Assembly: GCA_937891215.1 (NCBI GenBank)
Contig: CALAEU010000107.1
Coordinates: forward strand, 1 to 22,586
Direction of reading: 5' to 3'
DNA length: 22,586 nt
Origin: an uncultured Clostridia bacterium
GTDB taxonomy: Bacteria; Bacillota_A; Clostridia; Oscillospirales; Acutalibacteraceae
Part shown: piece after piece, positions 6,916-13,893 of the stretch
Layout of the letters: each line of letters opens with the position of its first letter
Position numbering within the stretch: the stretch's first letter is position 1
Notes under the pieces: model-generated
Database searches by the model: none
What the model saw: the letters and a program-made list of their open reading frames with translations, nothing else
What the model was told of the DNA's origin: nothing
Translations under genes and position numbers: made by a program

Positions 6916-8082
6916 TTATTCTACAAAAATCTCTTTTTCTTCTGCAATATTTTCTTTTGCACTCACTTTACATTTCACCAATACTTTACCATCTTTAAGT
7001 TCTTTATTATAGCTGATTTGCAGAATTTCACATTCAACTTTAAATTTTTCGCGTTTCCCTTTTACACAGTTAAAAAGTGCCAATAGTCCTGACTGATTTT
7101 CAGTAAAATTTATTTCGCTTTCCTGAAATTCACCAAGACACTCCCATTTTATACCAAAAGGAAGTTCTCCCGAAGTGCTTTTCAACAAGTTTTCACCCTT
7201 GTAAAGTTTTTCACCTTTACACTTTAAAAACATCGGTATTTCGCCACCTAACGCATACAAATAGTATTTATTTCCCAAAGATTTTAAAACATTTCCTTTT
7301 TTCTTTGTTTCGCATTCGCCATACACATTTGTAAGTGTTTTTGCGAAGACTTTACCAGTAGCACAAACTGTTTTTTCACTGCCATCAGCATTTATAGTTA
7401 CACCTGAAATAAGCAAATCACCTTTTACTACAACATCACCCTCTTTTACTACGTTAGCACCTTTATGACCTTCAACAAGTACAATCTGACCATCTTTTTT
7501 TGCAACAATATTCATTGGGGTTGTATCATCTGCCATTTCTGGTTTTTCACTGTTTTCTTTTACTTCTAAGACTGCTTTTGTTCCAAAAATATTTATAGAT
7601 ACCCACGACAATTCTTTATATTCATCGAGCAATTTGTTCTGTATTGCTATTGTGTCCAGTTTTGATTTAAAGGCACCTATTTTCACACCATTATTGTTAA
7701 GACTTTCCATTAAAACTTCACTTTTGATTTTTTCATTACCTGTAACTTCTATATTCCAGAGCATACAAGTTGACAAAGCAAGAGAACATATAACAAGTAA
7801 AAGTCCTACAATCACACCTGCCCTTACACGATTGTTTTTTATAAAAAACGGAAGTCCGCGTTTTCTTATAATTTTAACTTTCATGCCTGAATTTCTTGCA
7901 GATTTTTTTATATTCTTATATGCTTTTATAGGTGTACAGGCTTTGACCTTTACACCGTCATTCTGCACTTGCCACAGCGTGATACCATTGACTGTACAAA
8001 GATTTAAAAACCTTTCAGGAAAACCACCTTTTGCTTCAAACTCTACAAACCCGAAAATAAGTCTTAAAAAGTTTATTATCAT
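6916..8082 (-). CDS. yqfD: Sporulation protein YqfD
   Basis: 388 aa, typical for YqfD. It is a membrane protein made in the mother cell under sigma E in B. subtilis and needed for efficient sporulation; its molecular role is unclear. The N-terminal cytosolic region starts with FLRLIFGFVEFEAKGGFPERFLNLC. One hydrophobic segment follows at about residues 88-108, then a predicted extracytoplasmic part with conserved LSWVSINIFGTKAVLEV and a KDGQIV...GDVVVKGDLLISG region. The start ATG (8082) has AGGTGA overlapping the yqfC stop, 10 bases after it, so the two genes are clearly one transcript. Confidence 0.93.
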   Translation of the reverse strand: MIINFLRLIFGFVEFEAKGGFPERFLNLCTVNGITLWQVQNDGVKVKACTPIKAYKNIKKSARNSGMKVKIIRKRGLPFFIKNNRVRAGVIVGLLLVICSLALSTCMLWNIEVTGNEKIKSEVLMESLNNNGVKIGAFKSKLDTIAIQNKLLDEYKELSWVSINIFGTKAVLEVKENSEKPEMADDTTPMNIVAKKDGQIVLVEGHKGANVVKEGDVVVKGDLLISGVTINADGSEKTVCATGKVFAKTLTNVYGECETKKKGNVLKSLGNKYYLYALGGEIPMFLKCKGEKLYKGENLLKSTSGELPFGIKWECLGEFQESEINFTENQSGLLALFNCVKGKREKFKVECEILQISYNKELKDGKVLVKCKVSAKENIAEEKEIFVE

Positions 8083-8092
8083 AATAAATCAC

Positions 8093-8329
8093 CTAATTCA
8101 TAAACTCAACTGAAACAATTTCGCCTTTTAAATCTACCTGTTCATAAATGTATGAATCAATAACAAGATTACGCCCGGTTACTTTCAATATTATTTTACC
8201 CAAATCAAGTTTCAAAAAATCTTCATTATAATCTATAACACCTTTACAACCATCAACAATTATTTGCTTATTTCCATAAAGTTCAATATTCCCTTTTACA
8301 ATATCTTCTTTTGTCGGCTTTAATTTCAT
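8093..8329 (-). CDS. yqfC: Sporulation protein YqfC
   Basis: 78 aa. YqfC proteins are small beta-rich sporulation proteins of the YabP/YqfC family, co-transcribed with yqfD in Firmicutes. Recognisable features are the N-terminal IELYGNKQIIVDGCKG, the central IDYNEDFLKLDLG and the conserved VTGRNLVIDSY. The start ATG has GGAAGG seven bases upstream. It is first in the yqfC-yqfD pair and divergent from ylbJ. The promoter region contains a sigma-E-like sequence, fitting a mother-cell role. Confidence 0.92.
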   Translation of the reverse strand: MKLKPTKEDIVKGNIELYGNKQIIVDGCKGVIDYNEDFLKLDLGKIILKVTGRNLVIDSYIYEQVDLKGEIVSVEFMN

Positions 8330-8354
8330 AACTGCACCTTCCAGGACTTTTTTG

Positions 8355-8384
8355 TTATATTTCTATGCTGTTCACTCATAAAAT
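8355..8384 (+). promoter_or_regulatory. Sigma-E-like promoter for ylbJ
   Basis: TTATATT (8355-8361), a 15-bp spacer and CATAAAAT (8377-8384) resemble the sigma-E consensus KMATATT-N14-CATACAMT, with one mismatch in each box. The start would be near 8391, about 16 bases from the ylbJ GTG. ylbJ belongs to the sigma-E regulon in B. subtilis. It overlaps the opposing promoter almost completely. Confidence 0.5.
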
Positions 8385-8388
8385 ATAT
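8360..8388 (-). promoter_or_regulatory. Sigma-E-like promoter for yqfC-yqfD
   Basis: On the minus strand, ATATATT (8388-8382), a 14-bp spacer and CATAGAAA (8367-8360) partly match the sigma-E consensus. The ATATT and CATA cores are kept, and four of fifteen consensus positions differ. yqfC-yqfD are sigma-E genes in B. subtilis, which supports the call. Confidence 0.42.
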
Positions 8389-8406
8389 TAAATTCCCATA
8401 TATTGC

Positions 8407-9480
8407 GTGGTGATTATTCTGAAAAATCATTTTAAAAAAGTAGTTTCACATCTACCGAAAATATTATGCACTCTGCTTTTGATAACATTTATTCTTTTAA
8501 ATCCGAAAAATGCCAGTGACGGAATAAAAAATGGCATTAATCTTTTACTCTCTACTGTTATTCCGTCATTGTTTCCTTTTCTTGTCATTGCATCTTACAT
8601 AGCCTCCGCCGAATCATTTAAAATTCTTTCAAAGTTTTTCGGTAAAGTAACTTTTCTGCTATTTAAAATAAGTCCTGATGGATTTATTCCTGTACTTATG
8701 GGACTTGTTGGTGGTTACCCCATTGGTGCTAAAATCACCACCGATTTATATAAATCGGGAAGACTTACACAAAACGAAGCAGAAAGGCTTATGTATTTTA
8801 CAGTAAATTCCGGTCCTGCTTTTACAATAACTGCAGTAGGCGTCAGTATGCTCGGTAATTATTATTCGGGGTTAATTTTATATTTTTCAAACATTTTAAC
8901 TGCACTAACGCTCGGTGTTCTTTGTCGCTTTTTAAGCGATAACACTCACCCTGTACCACAAAAAAGCGCAACCAAAGATAAAACTTACGCATTTATAAAT
9001 TCTGTTTCATCGGGTTCAAATGCAATTATAAATATTTCTGCCTGGGTACTGACTTTCGCTTGTATTTCAGGCATTATAGAAAGTTTTAATCTCAATGTAA
9101 ATGTTCAACTTTTTTTAAATGCAATTCTTGAAGTAACCAATGGTTGTAAAATTTGTGCCGGGAATACATCTCTACCTGTAATTTCTGCAATTCTGGGATT
9201 TGGTGGACTTTCTGTAATCTGTCAGGTTTCACCGTATTTTTCCAGTTGCAAAGTTAAGTTCAGAAATTTTCTGGTATCAAGAATTTTAAATGCATCACTT
9301 TGTGCATTTTATGCTTCAGAACTTCTTAAAATCTTCCCGAAATCAGAAGAAACTGCAATTATTTATTCAGGTAATACTACGGCTTTCGGCATTACCTACA
9401 CTATGGGTGCAACTGTAATTTTAATAATTATGTGCATCTTTTTCATTTTACAGGTTGATAACCGCAAGAAAGTGTGTTAA
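8407..9480 (+). CDS. ylbJ: Sporulation integral membrane protein YlbJ
   Basis: 357 aa polytopic membrane protein. YlbJ belongs to the nucleoside-recognition/Gate superfamily and is needed for spore cortex formation in B. subtilis, probably as a transporter in the mother cell. About eight hydrophobic segments are visible. Family motifs are STVIPSLFPFLVIASYI, LVGGYPIGAKI and FTVNSGPAFTITAVG, repeated in the second half as EVTNGCKIC and LGFGGLSVICQV. The start is uncertain: the GTG at 8407 (or the next GTG at 8410) fits the length, but there is no clear ribosome binding site and the predicted leader is very short. It diverges from yqfC. Confidence 0.9.
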   Translation: MVIILKNHFKKVVSHLPKILCTLLLITFILLNPKNASDGIKNGINLLLSTVIPSLFPFLVIASYIASAESFKILSKFFGKVTFLLFKISPDGFIPVLMGLVGGYPIGAKITTDLYKSGRLTQNEAERLMYFTVNSGPAFTITAVGVSMLGNYYSGLILYFSNILTALTLGVLCRFLSDNTHPVPQKSATKDKTYAFINSVSSGSNAIINISAWVLTFACISGIIESFNLNVNVQLFLNAILEVTNGCKICAGNTSLPVISAILGFGGLSVICQVSPYFSSCKVKFRNFLVSRILNASLCAFYASELLKIFPKSEETAIIYSGNTTAFGITYTMGATVILIIMCIFFILQVDNRKKVC

Positions 9481-9517
9481 TATGTACTCATCTTAAATTC
9501 GAGTGAGTGTGTTTGAA

Positions 9518-9733
9518 ATGAAAAACATTTTCAGAAAAGATATTGACCCACAATGTGCATATTGTGAACATGGTACTGTTACTGCAAATAAAGATACGGT
9601 TATCTGCAAAAAACAGGGTGCTGTTATGCAGTCATTTTCAAAATGCAAAAAATTTAAATACGATCCACTCAAAAGAGAACCTAAGGTTATTTCTTTAACC
9701 AATACATTCTCAAAAGAAGATTTCTCACTATAA
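9518..9733 (+). CDS. Small four-cysteine protein, conserved near ylbJ
   Basis: 71 aa from the ATG at 9518 (an upstream in-frame GTG at 9503 is possible). Four cysteines are spaced C13-x2-C16-x13-C30-x12-C43, followed by the motif FKYDPLKREP at 46-55. The arrangement suggests a small zinc-binding fold. I recall similar uncharacterised Clostridia proteins with a CxYC...C...C...F-x-YDPLKR-x-P pattern; no function is known to me. It starts 37 bases after ylbJ on the same strand and is followed at once by a strong terminator, so it is probably the second gene of the ylbJ transcript. No signal peptide or membrane segment is seen. Confidence 0.8.
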   Translation: MKNIFRKDIDPQCAYCEHGTVTANKDTVICKKQGAVMQSFSKCKKFKYDPLKREPKVISLTNTFSKEDFSL

Positions 9734-9735
9734 CT

Positions 9736-9766
9736 AAAAGACCGTTTTTACGAGCGGTCTTTTTTC
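9736..9766 (+). terminator. Rho-independent terminator of the ylbJ transcript
   Basis: Stem AAAAGACCG (9736-9744) pairs perfectly with CGGTCTTTT (9755-9763) around a 10-nt loop and runs into a T tract. It lies just past the stop of the four-cysteine gene. Confidence 0.92.
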
Positions 9767-9777
9767 TTTTTAGGAAT

Positions 9778-9797
9778 TTTTGTAATTTCTTACAAAA
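9778..9797. repeat. 8-bp inverted repeat upstream of the prs promoter
   Basis: TTTTGTAA (9778-9785) and TTACAAAA (9790-9797) with a 4-nt TTTC loop. It lies between the ylbJ terminator and the prs promoter, about 50 bp ahead of the -35 box. It may be a regulatory site or only AT-rich chance. Confidence 0.3.
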
Positions 9798-9848
9798 TAT
9801 GTCGATTATTGTTAGATAAATTCTAATATAGAAATTTTAAAAACACAC

Positions 9849-9877
9849 TTGAAAAGATTTCAATTTATAGGTAGAAT
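9849..9877 (+). promoter_or_regulatory. Sigma-A-type promoter for the PRPP synthase gene
   Basis: TTGAAA (9849-9854), a 17-bp spacer and TAGAAT (9872-9877). The predicted start near 9884 gives a leader of about 56 nt with TGGAGG at 9925-9930 before the GTG start. Confidence 0.7.
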
Positions 9878-9886
9878 ATTAGATGT

Positions 9887-9900
9887 AGTGATTAATCACT
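9887..9900. promoter_or_regulatory. Perfect 14-bp palindrome at +4 to +17 of prs
   Basis: AGTGATTAATCACT is perfectly self-complementary and sits directly after the predicted transcription start, a classical repressor position. No matching copy was noticed elsewhere in the window, and the binding protein is unknown. Confidence 0.5.
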
Positions 9901-9939
9901 CACTGTGTTTAAAAGAGAAAATTTTGGAGGTTTTATATC

Positions 9940-11148
9940 GTGTCAGAAGCATTTGGTGTACTTAATACAATTCCTGTTGGTCCTTTAGGAATTATTGCCC
10001 TTCCGGGTTGTGAGGAACTCGCTCAGAAAATTGACGGTTATATTGCTAATTGGCGTGAAGAAAGAGATAGTGAACACAAAAGCACTATAGCTTTCTACGG
10101 CTACCAGAGAGAAAGTTATATTATTAAAACTGCTTTTAACCGTTTCGGTTCAGGTGAAGGTAAATGTGTTATTCAAGAAACTGTAAGAGGTTACGACATT
10201 TACATCATTTGTGACTGCTTCAACCACGGTGTTACTTATAAAATGTACGGTAAAGAAGTTCCGTACTCACCAGACGACCACTTTGCAAATCTTAAAAGAG
10301 CTATTGCTGCTGTTGAAGGTAAAGCAAGAAGAGTTAATGTTATTATGCCTATGCTTTATGAAGGCAGACAACACAAACGCTCAAGCCGTGAATCTCTCGA
10401 CTGTGCTCTTGCTTTACAGGAACTCTGCCTCAATATGAAAGTTGAAAACATCATCACTTTTGATGCTCACGACCCCAGAGTTCAGAATGCAATTCCTCTT
10501 AAAGGTTTTGAAGATGTTGCTCCTACATATCAGATGATTAAAGCATTAACAAAGAACTTTAAGGATATTAAAATCGACCCAGAAAATCTTATGGTTATCT
10601 CTCCTGACGAAGGTGGTATGGGCAGATGTATTTACTACTCAACAGTTTTAGGTGTTGACCTCGGTATGTTCTACAAACGCCGTGACTACTCAAGAATTGT
10701 TGACGGCAGAAACCCTATTTTAGCTCACGAATTTTTAGGCGACAATGTTGAAGGTAAAGATTGTCTTATTATTGACGATATGATTTCTTCAGGTGACTCA
10801 ATGATTGAAGTTGCTACAAAATTAAAAGAGTTAAAAGCAAACAGAATTTTCGTTTCAACTTGCTTTGGTCTTTTCTGCAACGGTCTTGAGAACTTTGACG
10901 AAGCTTATGAAAAAGGTCTTATTGATGGCGTATTCACGACAAACCTTGTTTACAGGATGCCAGAATTATTAGAAAGAAAATGGTACTTTGAAGTTGATAT
11001 GAGTAAATATTGCTCACTTATTATTGACACATTGAACCACGACCGTTCAGTAAGCGTTCTTCTTAACCCTGTTGACAAAATCCAGAAGCGTCTTAAAGAA
11101 CACAAAGAAGCTCAAGAAAAGGACGAGCTTTCACTCTTTTCTAAATAA
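9940..11148 (+). CDS. prs: Ribose-phosphate pyrophosphokinase, long-form
   Basis: 402 aa. It is a PRPP synthetase-family protein making phosphoribosyl diphosphate from ribose 5-phosphate and ATP, the entry to purine, pyrimidine, His, Trp and NAD synthesis. The active-site features are FDAHD (174-178), the flexible-loop-like YEGRQHKRSSRE, KRRDYSR and the PRPP-binding loop CLIIDDMISSGDS with Asp279-Asp280. Canonical bacterial Prs is about 315 aa. This one has an extended N-terminus and a C-terminal tail of about 70 residues, so it belongs to a divergent Clostridia-type subgroup rather than the classical class I enzyme. The GTG start is supported by TGGAGG nine bases upstream. It is monocistronic, with its own promoter and a strong terminator. 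Confidence 0.88.
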   Translation: MSEAFGVLNTIPVGPLGIIALPGCEELAQKIDGYIANWREERDSEHKSTIAFYGYQRESYIIKTAFNRFGSGEGKCVIQETVRGYDIYIICDCFNHGVTYKMYGKEVPYSPDDHFANLKRAIAAVEGKARRVNVIMPMLYEGRQHKRSSRESLDCALALQELCLNMKVENIITFDAHDPRVQNAIPLKGFEDVAPTYQMIKALTKNFKDIKIDPENLMVISPDEGGMGRCIYYSTVLGVDLGMFYKRRDYSRIVDGRNPILAHEFLGDNVEGKDCLIIDDMISSGDSMIEVATKLKELKANRIFVSTCFGLFCNGLENFDEAYEKGLIDGVFTTNLVYRMPELLERKWYFEVDMSKYCSLIIDTLNHDRSVSVLLNPVDKIQKRLKEHKEAQEKDELSLFSK

Positions 11149-11166
11149 TAAGAAATATTGTTGAAT

Positions 11167-11215
11167 GTCAGTAGTTATAATGTTTAAAAAGCATTATAAC
11201 TATTGACTTTTTTTT
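11167..11215 (+). terminator. Strong rho-independent terminator after prs
   Basis: A 16-bp stem (11167-11182 with 11192-11207, one G-U pair) with a 9-nt loop is followed by eight T residues. It starts 19 bases past the prs stop. Confidence 0.93.
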
Positions 11216-11231
11216 GTTATTATAGTATTAT
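11203..11231 (+). promoter_or_regulatory. Possible promoter for the DUF4234 gene, nested in the prs terminator
   Basis: TTGACT (11203-11208) lies in the descending arm of the prs terminator. A 17-bp spacer leads to TATTAT (11226-11231). It is the best promoter-like sequence in the 72 bases before the next gene, but the region is very AT-rich and other choices exist. Confidence 0.45.
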
Positions 11232-11287
11232 TTTATTTGGTATCTAATACTTTTAAGTAACAAATCTTTTTATGGGGGTCTTAACCT

Positions 11288-12691
11288 ATGATTAAACAAA
11301 GAAAAATTGCAAAATATGTGCTTTTGCAAATCGTAACACTCGGCATTTATGGTCTTTTCTTCTGGTCTGACTGGACTGAGGACCTTAACAAAATGTGTGA
11401 AGATGATGACAAAGAAAGTGCAAACTACATACTTGTATTTCTTCTTGATATATTCAGTTTCGGCATTTACTCTTTTGTCTGGAACTACTCACAATCAGAA
11501 AGAATGTACAGAATTGCTCCTAAATATAGCATTCAATTAAAACATGGTGGTTCATACATTCTTCTTTTAAGAACAATTCTTTTCTTCTTACCTGTTGTAG
11601 GTTCAGTTGAAAAAATCAAATTATTCAACACTCTTGCAGTTGCTTACAATGCTTCCCTCAGCGAAGAAGAAATTCTTGCAGCCGAAGCAGCAGAAAAAGA
11701 GCAAAAGAAATCAAAAAAAGAAATCAAAGCAGAAAAGAAACTTGCTAAAAAAGAAGCTAAGGCAAACAGCAAACTTCAAAAGAAAGACAAAAAAGCTAAA
11801 AATACTCCTGTAGCAGAAGATGTTATTATTCCTACAGAAGCAGGCGTTTTACCTGGTATTACTGACGATAAAATCCCTGATATTACAACTATTAAAGCTA
11901 CTGAAACAATTGAAACTGCTGAAGTTAAAGAAGAAGCACCGGTTGATACTTTCCAGGCTCCTGTATTCGAAACAGTAGACCCTGTAACTTACGAACCAGT
12001 AAAAGAAGATGTTATTGAAGTTTCAACATTTGAAGAACCTATTGTTGAGGTTCCTGTTGTAGAAGAACCAATTGTTGAAATCCCAGTAGTTGAAGAAGTT
12101 ATTGAAACTCCTGTTGAAAAAGAACCAGAAATTGAATTCTCTGAACCAGTTTATGAAATCTCTGACATTGAAATTCCTGACATTACATTTGCAGAAGATG
12201 TTACTTACACAGAACCTGTTGAAGAAGTAACCTTCCCAGAACCTGCTGCTTACGAAGTTTCAACTGAAATTGCAGATGTTACATTCATTGATGACGAAGA
12301 TTTAGTACCACCTGCAAAAGAAGATGTTTTAAAACAAGCAGCTAAAACAGTTGGAACAAAAAGAACAGTAAAAGAAAAAGTTACTGACGAAGCAACTGAA
12401 AATGAACCAGTTGCAAAAAAAGCAACAAAGACTGCAAGTGATAAGGCTACTAAATCAACTAAAGAAAAGAAAGAAACTGCTAAAAAGGCTACTAAGTCCA
12501 CAGCAGAAAAAGCAACAAAATCTACTGCTAAAAAAGAAACAAAACCAAAAACAACCAAAGCAAAAAAAGAAGTACCGGTTGAAGAAGTAAAAATTGAAGA
12601 TTTAACTTTCGGTGAAGTTACTTTTGAAGAAGTTGACCTTGGTGCAGATATTTTAAGCGAGATTGAAGAAATCAGCAAATCAAAAAAATAA
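11288..12691 (+). CDS. DUF4234-domain membrane protein with long charge-block tail
   Basis: 467 aa. The first ~125 residues form a DUF4234 domain: hydrophobic segments with the paired motif TLGIYGLFFWSDWTEDLN and SFGIYSFVWNYSQ, then a third segment near 88-104. The rest is low complexity in blocks. A Lys/Ala/Glu stretch (about 133-175) may form a helix. An acidic Glu/Val/Pro/Ile region (about 176-340) has repeats such as EEPIVEVPVV and EEPIVEIPVV. A Lys/Ala/Thr-rich H1-histone-like region (about 341-428) repeats KKATKS/EKATKS, and an acidic tail follows (429-467). The function is unknown. The ATG at 11288 has GGGGGT eight bases upstream. It heads a plus-strand run with the phosphoesterase, GH27 and DUF975 genes; a hairpin separates it from the second gene. 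Confidence 0.85.
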   Translation: MIKQRKIAKYVLLQIVTLGIYGLFFWSDWTEDLNKMCEDDDKESANYILVFLLDIFSFGIYSFVWNYSQSERMYRIAPKYSIQLKHGGSYILLLRTILFFLPVVGSVEKIKLFNTLAVAYNASLSEEEILAAEAAEKEQKKSKKEIKAEKKLAKKEAKANSKLQKKDKKAKNTPVAEDVIIPTEAGVLPGITDDKIPDITTIKATETIETAEVKEEAPVDTFQAPVFETVDPVTYEPVKEDVIEVSTFEEPIVEVPVVEEPIVEIPVVEEVIETPVEKEPEIEFSEPVYEISDIEIPDITFAEDVTYTEPVEEVTFPEPAAYEVSTEIADVTFIDDEDLVPPAKEDVLKQAAKTVGTKRTVKEKVTDEATENEPVAKKATKTASDKATKSTKEKKETAKKATKSTAEKATKSTAKKETKPKTTKAKKEVPVEEVKIEDLTFGEVTFEEVDLGADILSEIEEISKSKK

Positions 12692-12701
12692 TTTAACACA
12701 G

Positions 12702-12731
12702 AAGCCTTCCCATTTTCACTTGGGAAGGCTT
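12702..12731 (+). other. Perfect 11-bp hairpin between the DUF4234 and phosphoesterase genes
   Basis: AAGCCTTCCCA (12702-12712) pairs with TGGGAAGGCTT (12721-12731) around an 8-nt loop. It looks like a terminator stem but is followed by TATAAAAAG, not a T tract. The next start codon is only 20 bases away with no room for a promoter. It may be a partial terminator or an RNA-processing/stability site that lowers expression of the downstream genes. Confidence 0.6.
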
Positions 12732-12751
12732 TATAAAAAGAAGGAAAACCT

Positions 12752-13888
12752 ATGAATAAACAACTTAAATTTAAAGATGGAAAATTTAAAATAATGGTTC
12801 TCGGTGACATCCACGAAAGACTAATAATAGAAACCAAAGAAGACGAATTAAAACAAAAAGACGCTCACAAACTTTTTGAAATGGGTGTTAAGGCGTTCCA
12901 ACCAGATTTAATTGTTCTTTTAGGCGACACCTGCAGTGAATATCAGGAATGTGAAGATTATACACATCTTCACAAAGAAGCACTCGAAAGAATCTTAAAA
13001 CCTATCTTAAAAACAAATATTCCTATGTGCTACTGTCTTGGTAACCACGAGCACGATTTAGGACACGAAAAAGAAATTGTCGAAGCCTACAGTATGATTG
13101 AAAACTTTATCGGTGAAAACGATAAAACTGCACCCGGTGATTTCAACTGTAATCTTTTGGTTAAGGATTCTGAAGGTAAAGAAGATATTTTAAACCTCTG
13201 GTTTATCGACTCAAACAATTTAGCAGAAGACCAGAGTGTTTCTAAATATGACTGGGTACACGAAGACCAGATTGAATGGTACGAAAAGAAAGCACAGCAG
13301 ATTAAAGATAGTCATGGTGGCAGAACAATTCCTGCTATCCTTTTCCAACACATGCCTGTTATTCAGGAGTATGACCTTATGAGAGAAGCAAAACTTCACG
13401 AATATTTATGGTCTGTACCAGGCTTTATAGGTCCATTAGAGAAAAAGAGATTTGTAAAAAAAGATGGTGTTGAAGGTTATTTAGGTGAAGGACCTTGCTC
13501 CCCTGCTATTGACAAAGGTCAATTTGCTAGTTGGAAAAAGGTTGGCGACATTAAAGCGGCATTTTTCGGTCACGACCATCTTAACGATTTTACAGGCACA
13601 GTAGATGACATTATTTTAGGACAAAATAAAACATCAGGTTTTCACGCATATACAGACGGTTGTAAAGCTACAATAAGAATGATTACAGTCGACGAAAACG
13701 AGCCTGACAAAATAAATACAAGAATTTATCATTTTAAAGATTTAGGTTTAAAAAGTGAAAGTTTAGATTTCATACAAAGAAACTTCAGCGACAGAACACT
13801 TATAAACACAAATAAAATTATTGGTGCAACTCTTGCAGTTGGCGGTGCCATTGGCATTGGTGCTTTAATAAAACATTTTATGAGGTGA
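12752..13888 (+). CDS. Calcineurin-like metallophosphoesterase with C-terminal hydrophobic segment
   Basis: 378 aa. All metal-site blocks of the calcineurin-like superfamily are present: GDIH (Asp19, His21), GDT (Asp59), GNHE (Asn98-His99), QH (His200) and GHDH (His274, His276). These bind a dinuclear metal centre that hydrolyses phosphomonoesters or diesters; the overall pattern is closest to Dcr2/purple-phosphatase-like members. The substrate is unknown. Near the C-terminus, IIGATLAVGGAIGIGALI (about 355-372) is a glycine-rich hydrophobic helix followed by KHFMR, consistent with a tail anchor holding the enzyme on the cytosolic face of the membrane. The ATG is preceded by AAGGA. The stop overlaps the ribosome site of the GH27 gene, indicating co-expression. 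Confidence 0.9.
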   Translation: MNKQLKFKDGKFKIMVLGDIHERLIIETKEDELKQKDAHKLFEMGVKAFQPDLIVLLGDTCSEYQECEDYTHLHKEALERILKPILKTNIPMCYCLGNHEHDLGHEKEIVEAYSMIENFIGENDKTAPGDFNCNLLVKDSEGKEDILNLWFIDSNNLAEDQSVSKYDWVHEDQIEWYEKKAQQIKDSHGGRTIPAILFQHMPVIQEYDLMREAKLHEYLWSVPGFIGPLEKKRFVKKDGVEGYLGEGPCSPAIDKGQFASWKKVGDIKAAFFGHDHLNDFTGTVDDIILGQNKTSGFHAYTDGCKATIRMITVDENEPDKINTRIYHFKDLGLKSESLDFIQRNFSDRTLINTNKIIGATLAVGGAIGIGALIKHFMR

Positions 13889-13893
13889 AAATA

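Noticed and set aside
12702..12731. Hairpin as a true rho-independent terminator for the DUF4234 gene
   Set aside because: No T tract follows on the plus strand, and the next gene has no separate promoter space; kept as a structural feature only.
12250..12837. 195-codon open frame antisense to the DUF4234 gene
   Set aside because: It arises from low-complexity Lys/Thr/Glu codons read backwards (Ser/Phe/Val-rich), with no ribosome site and no family resemblance.
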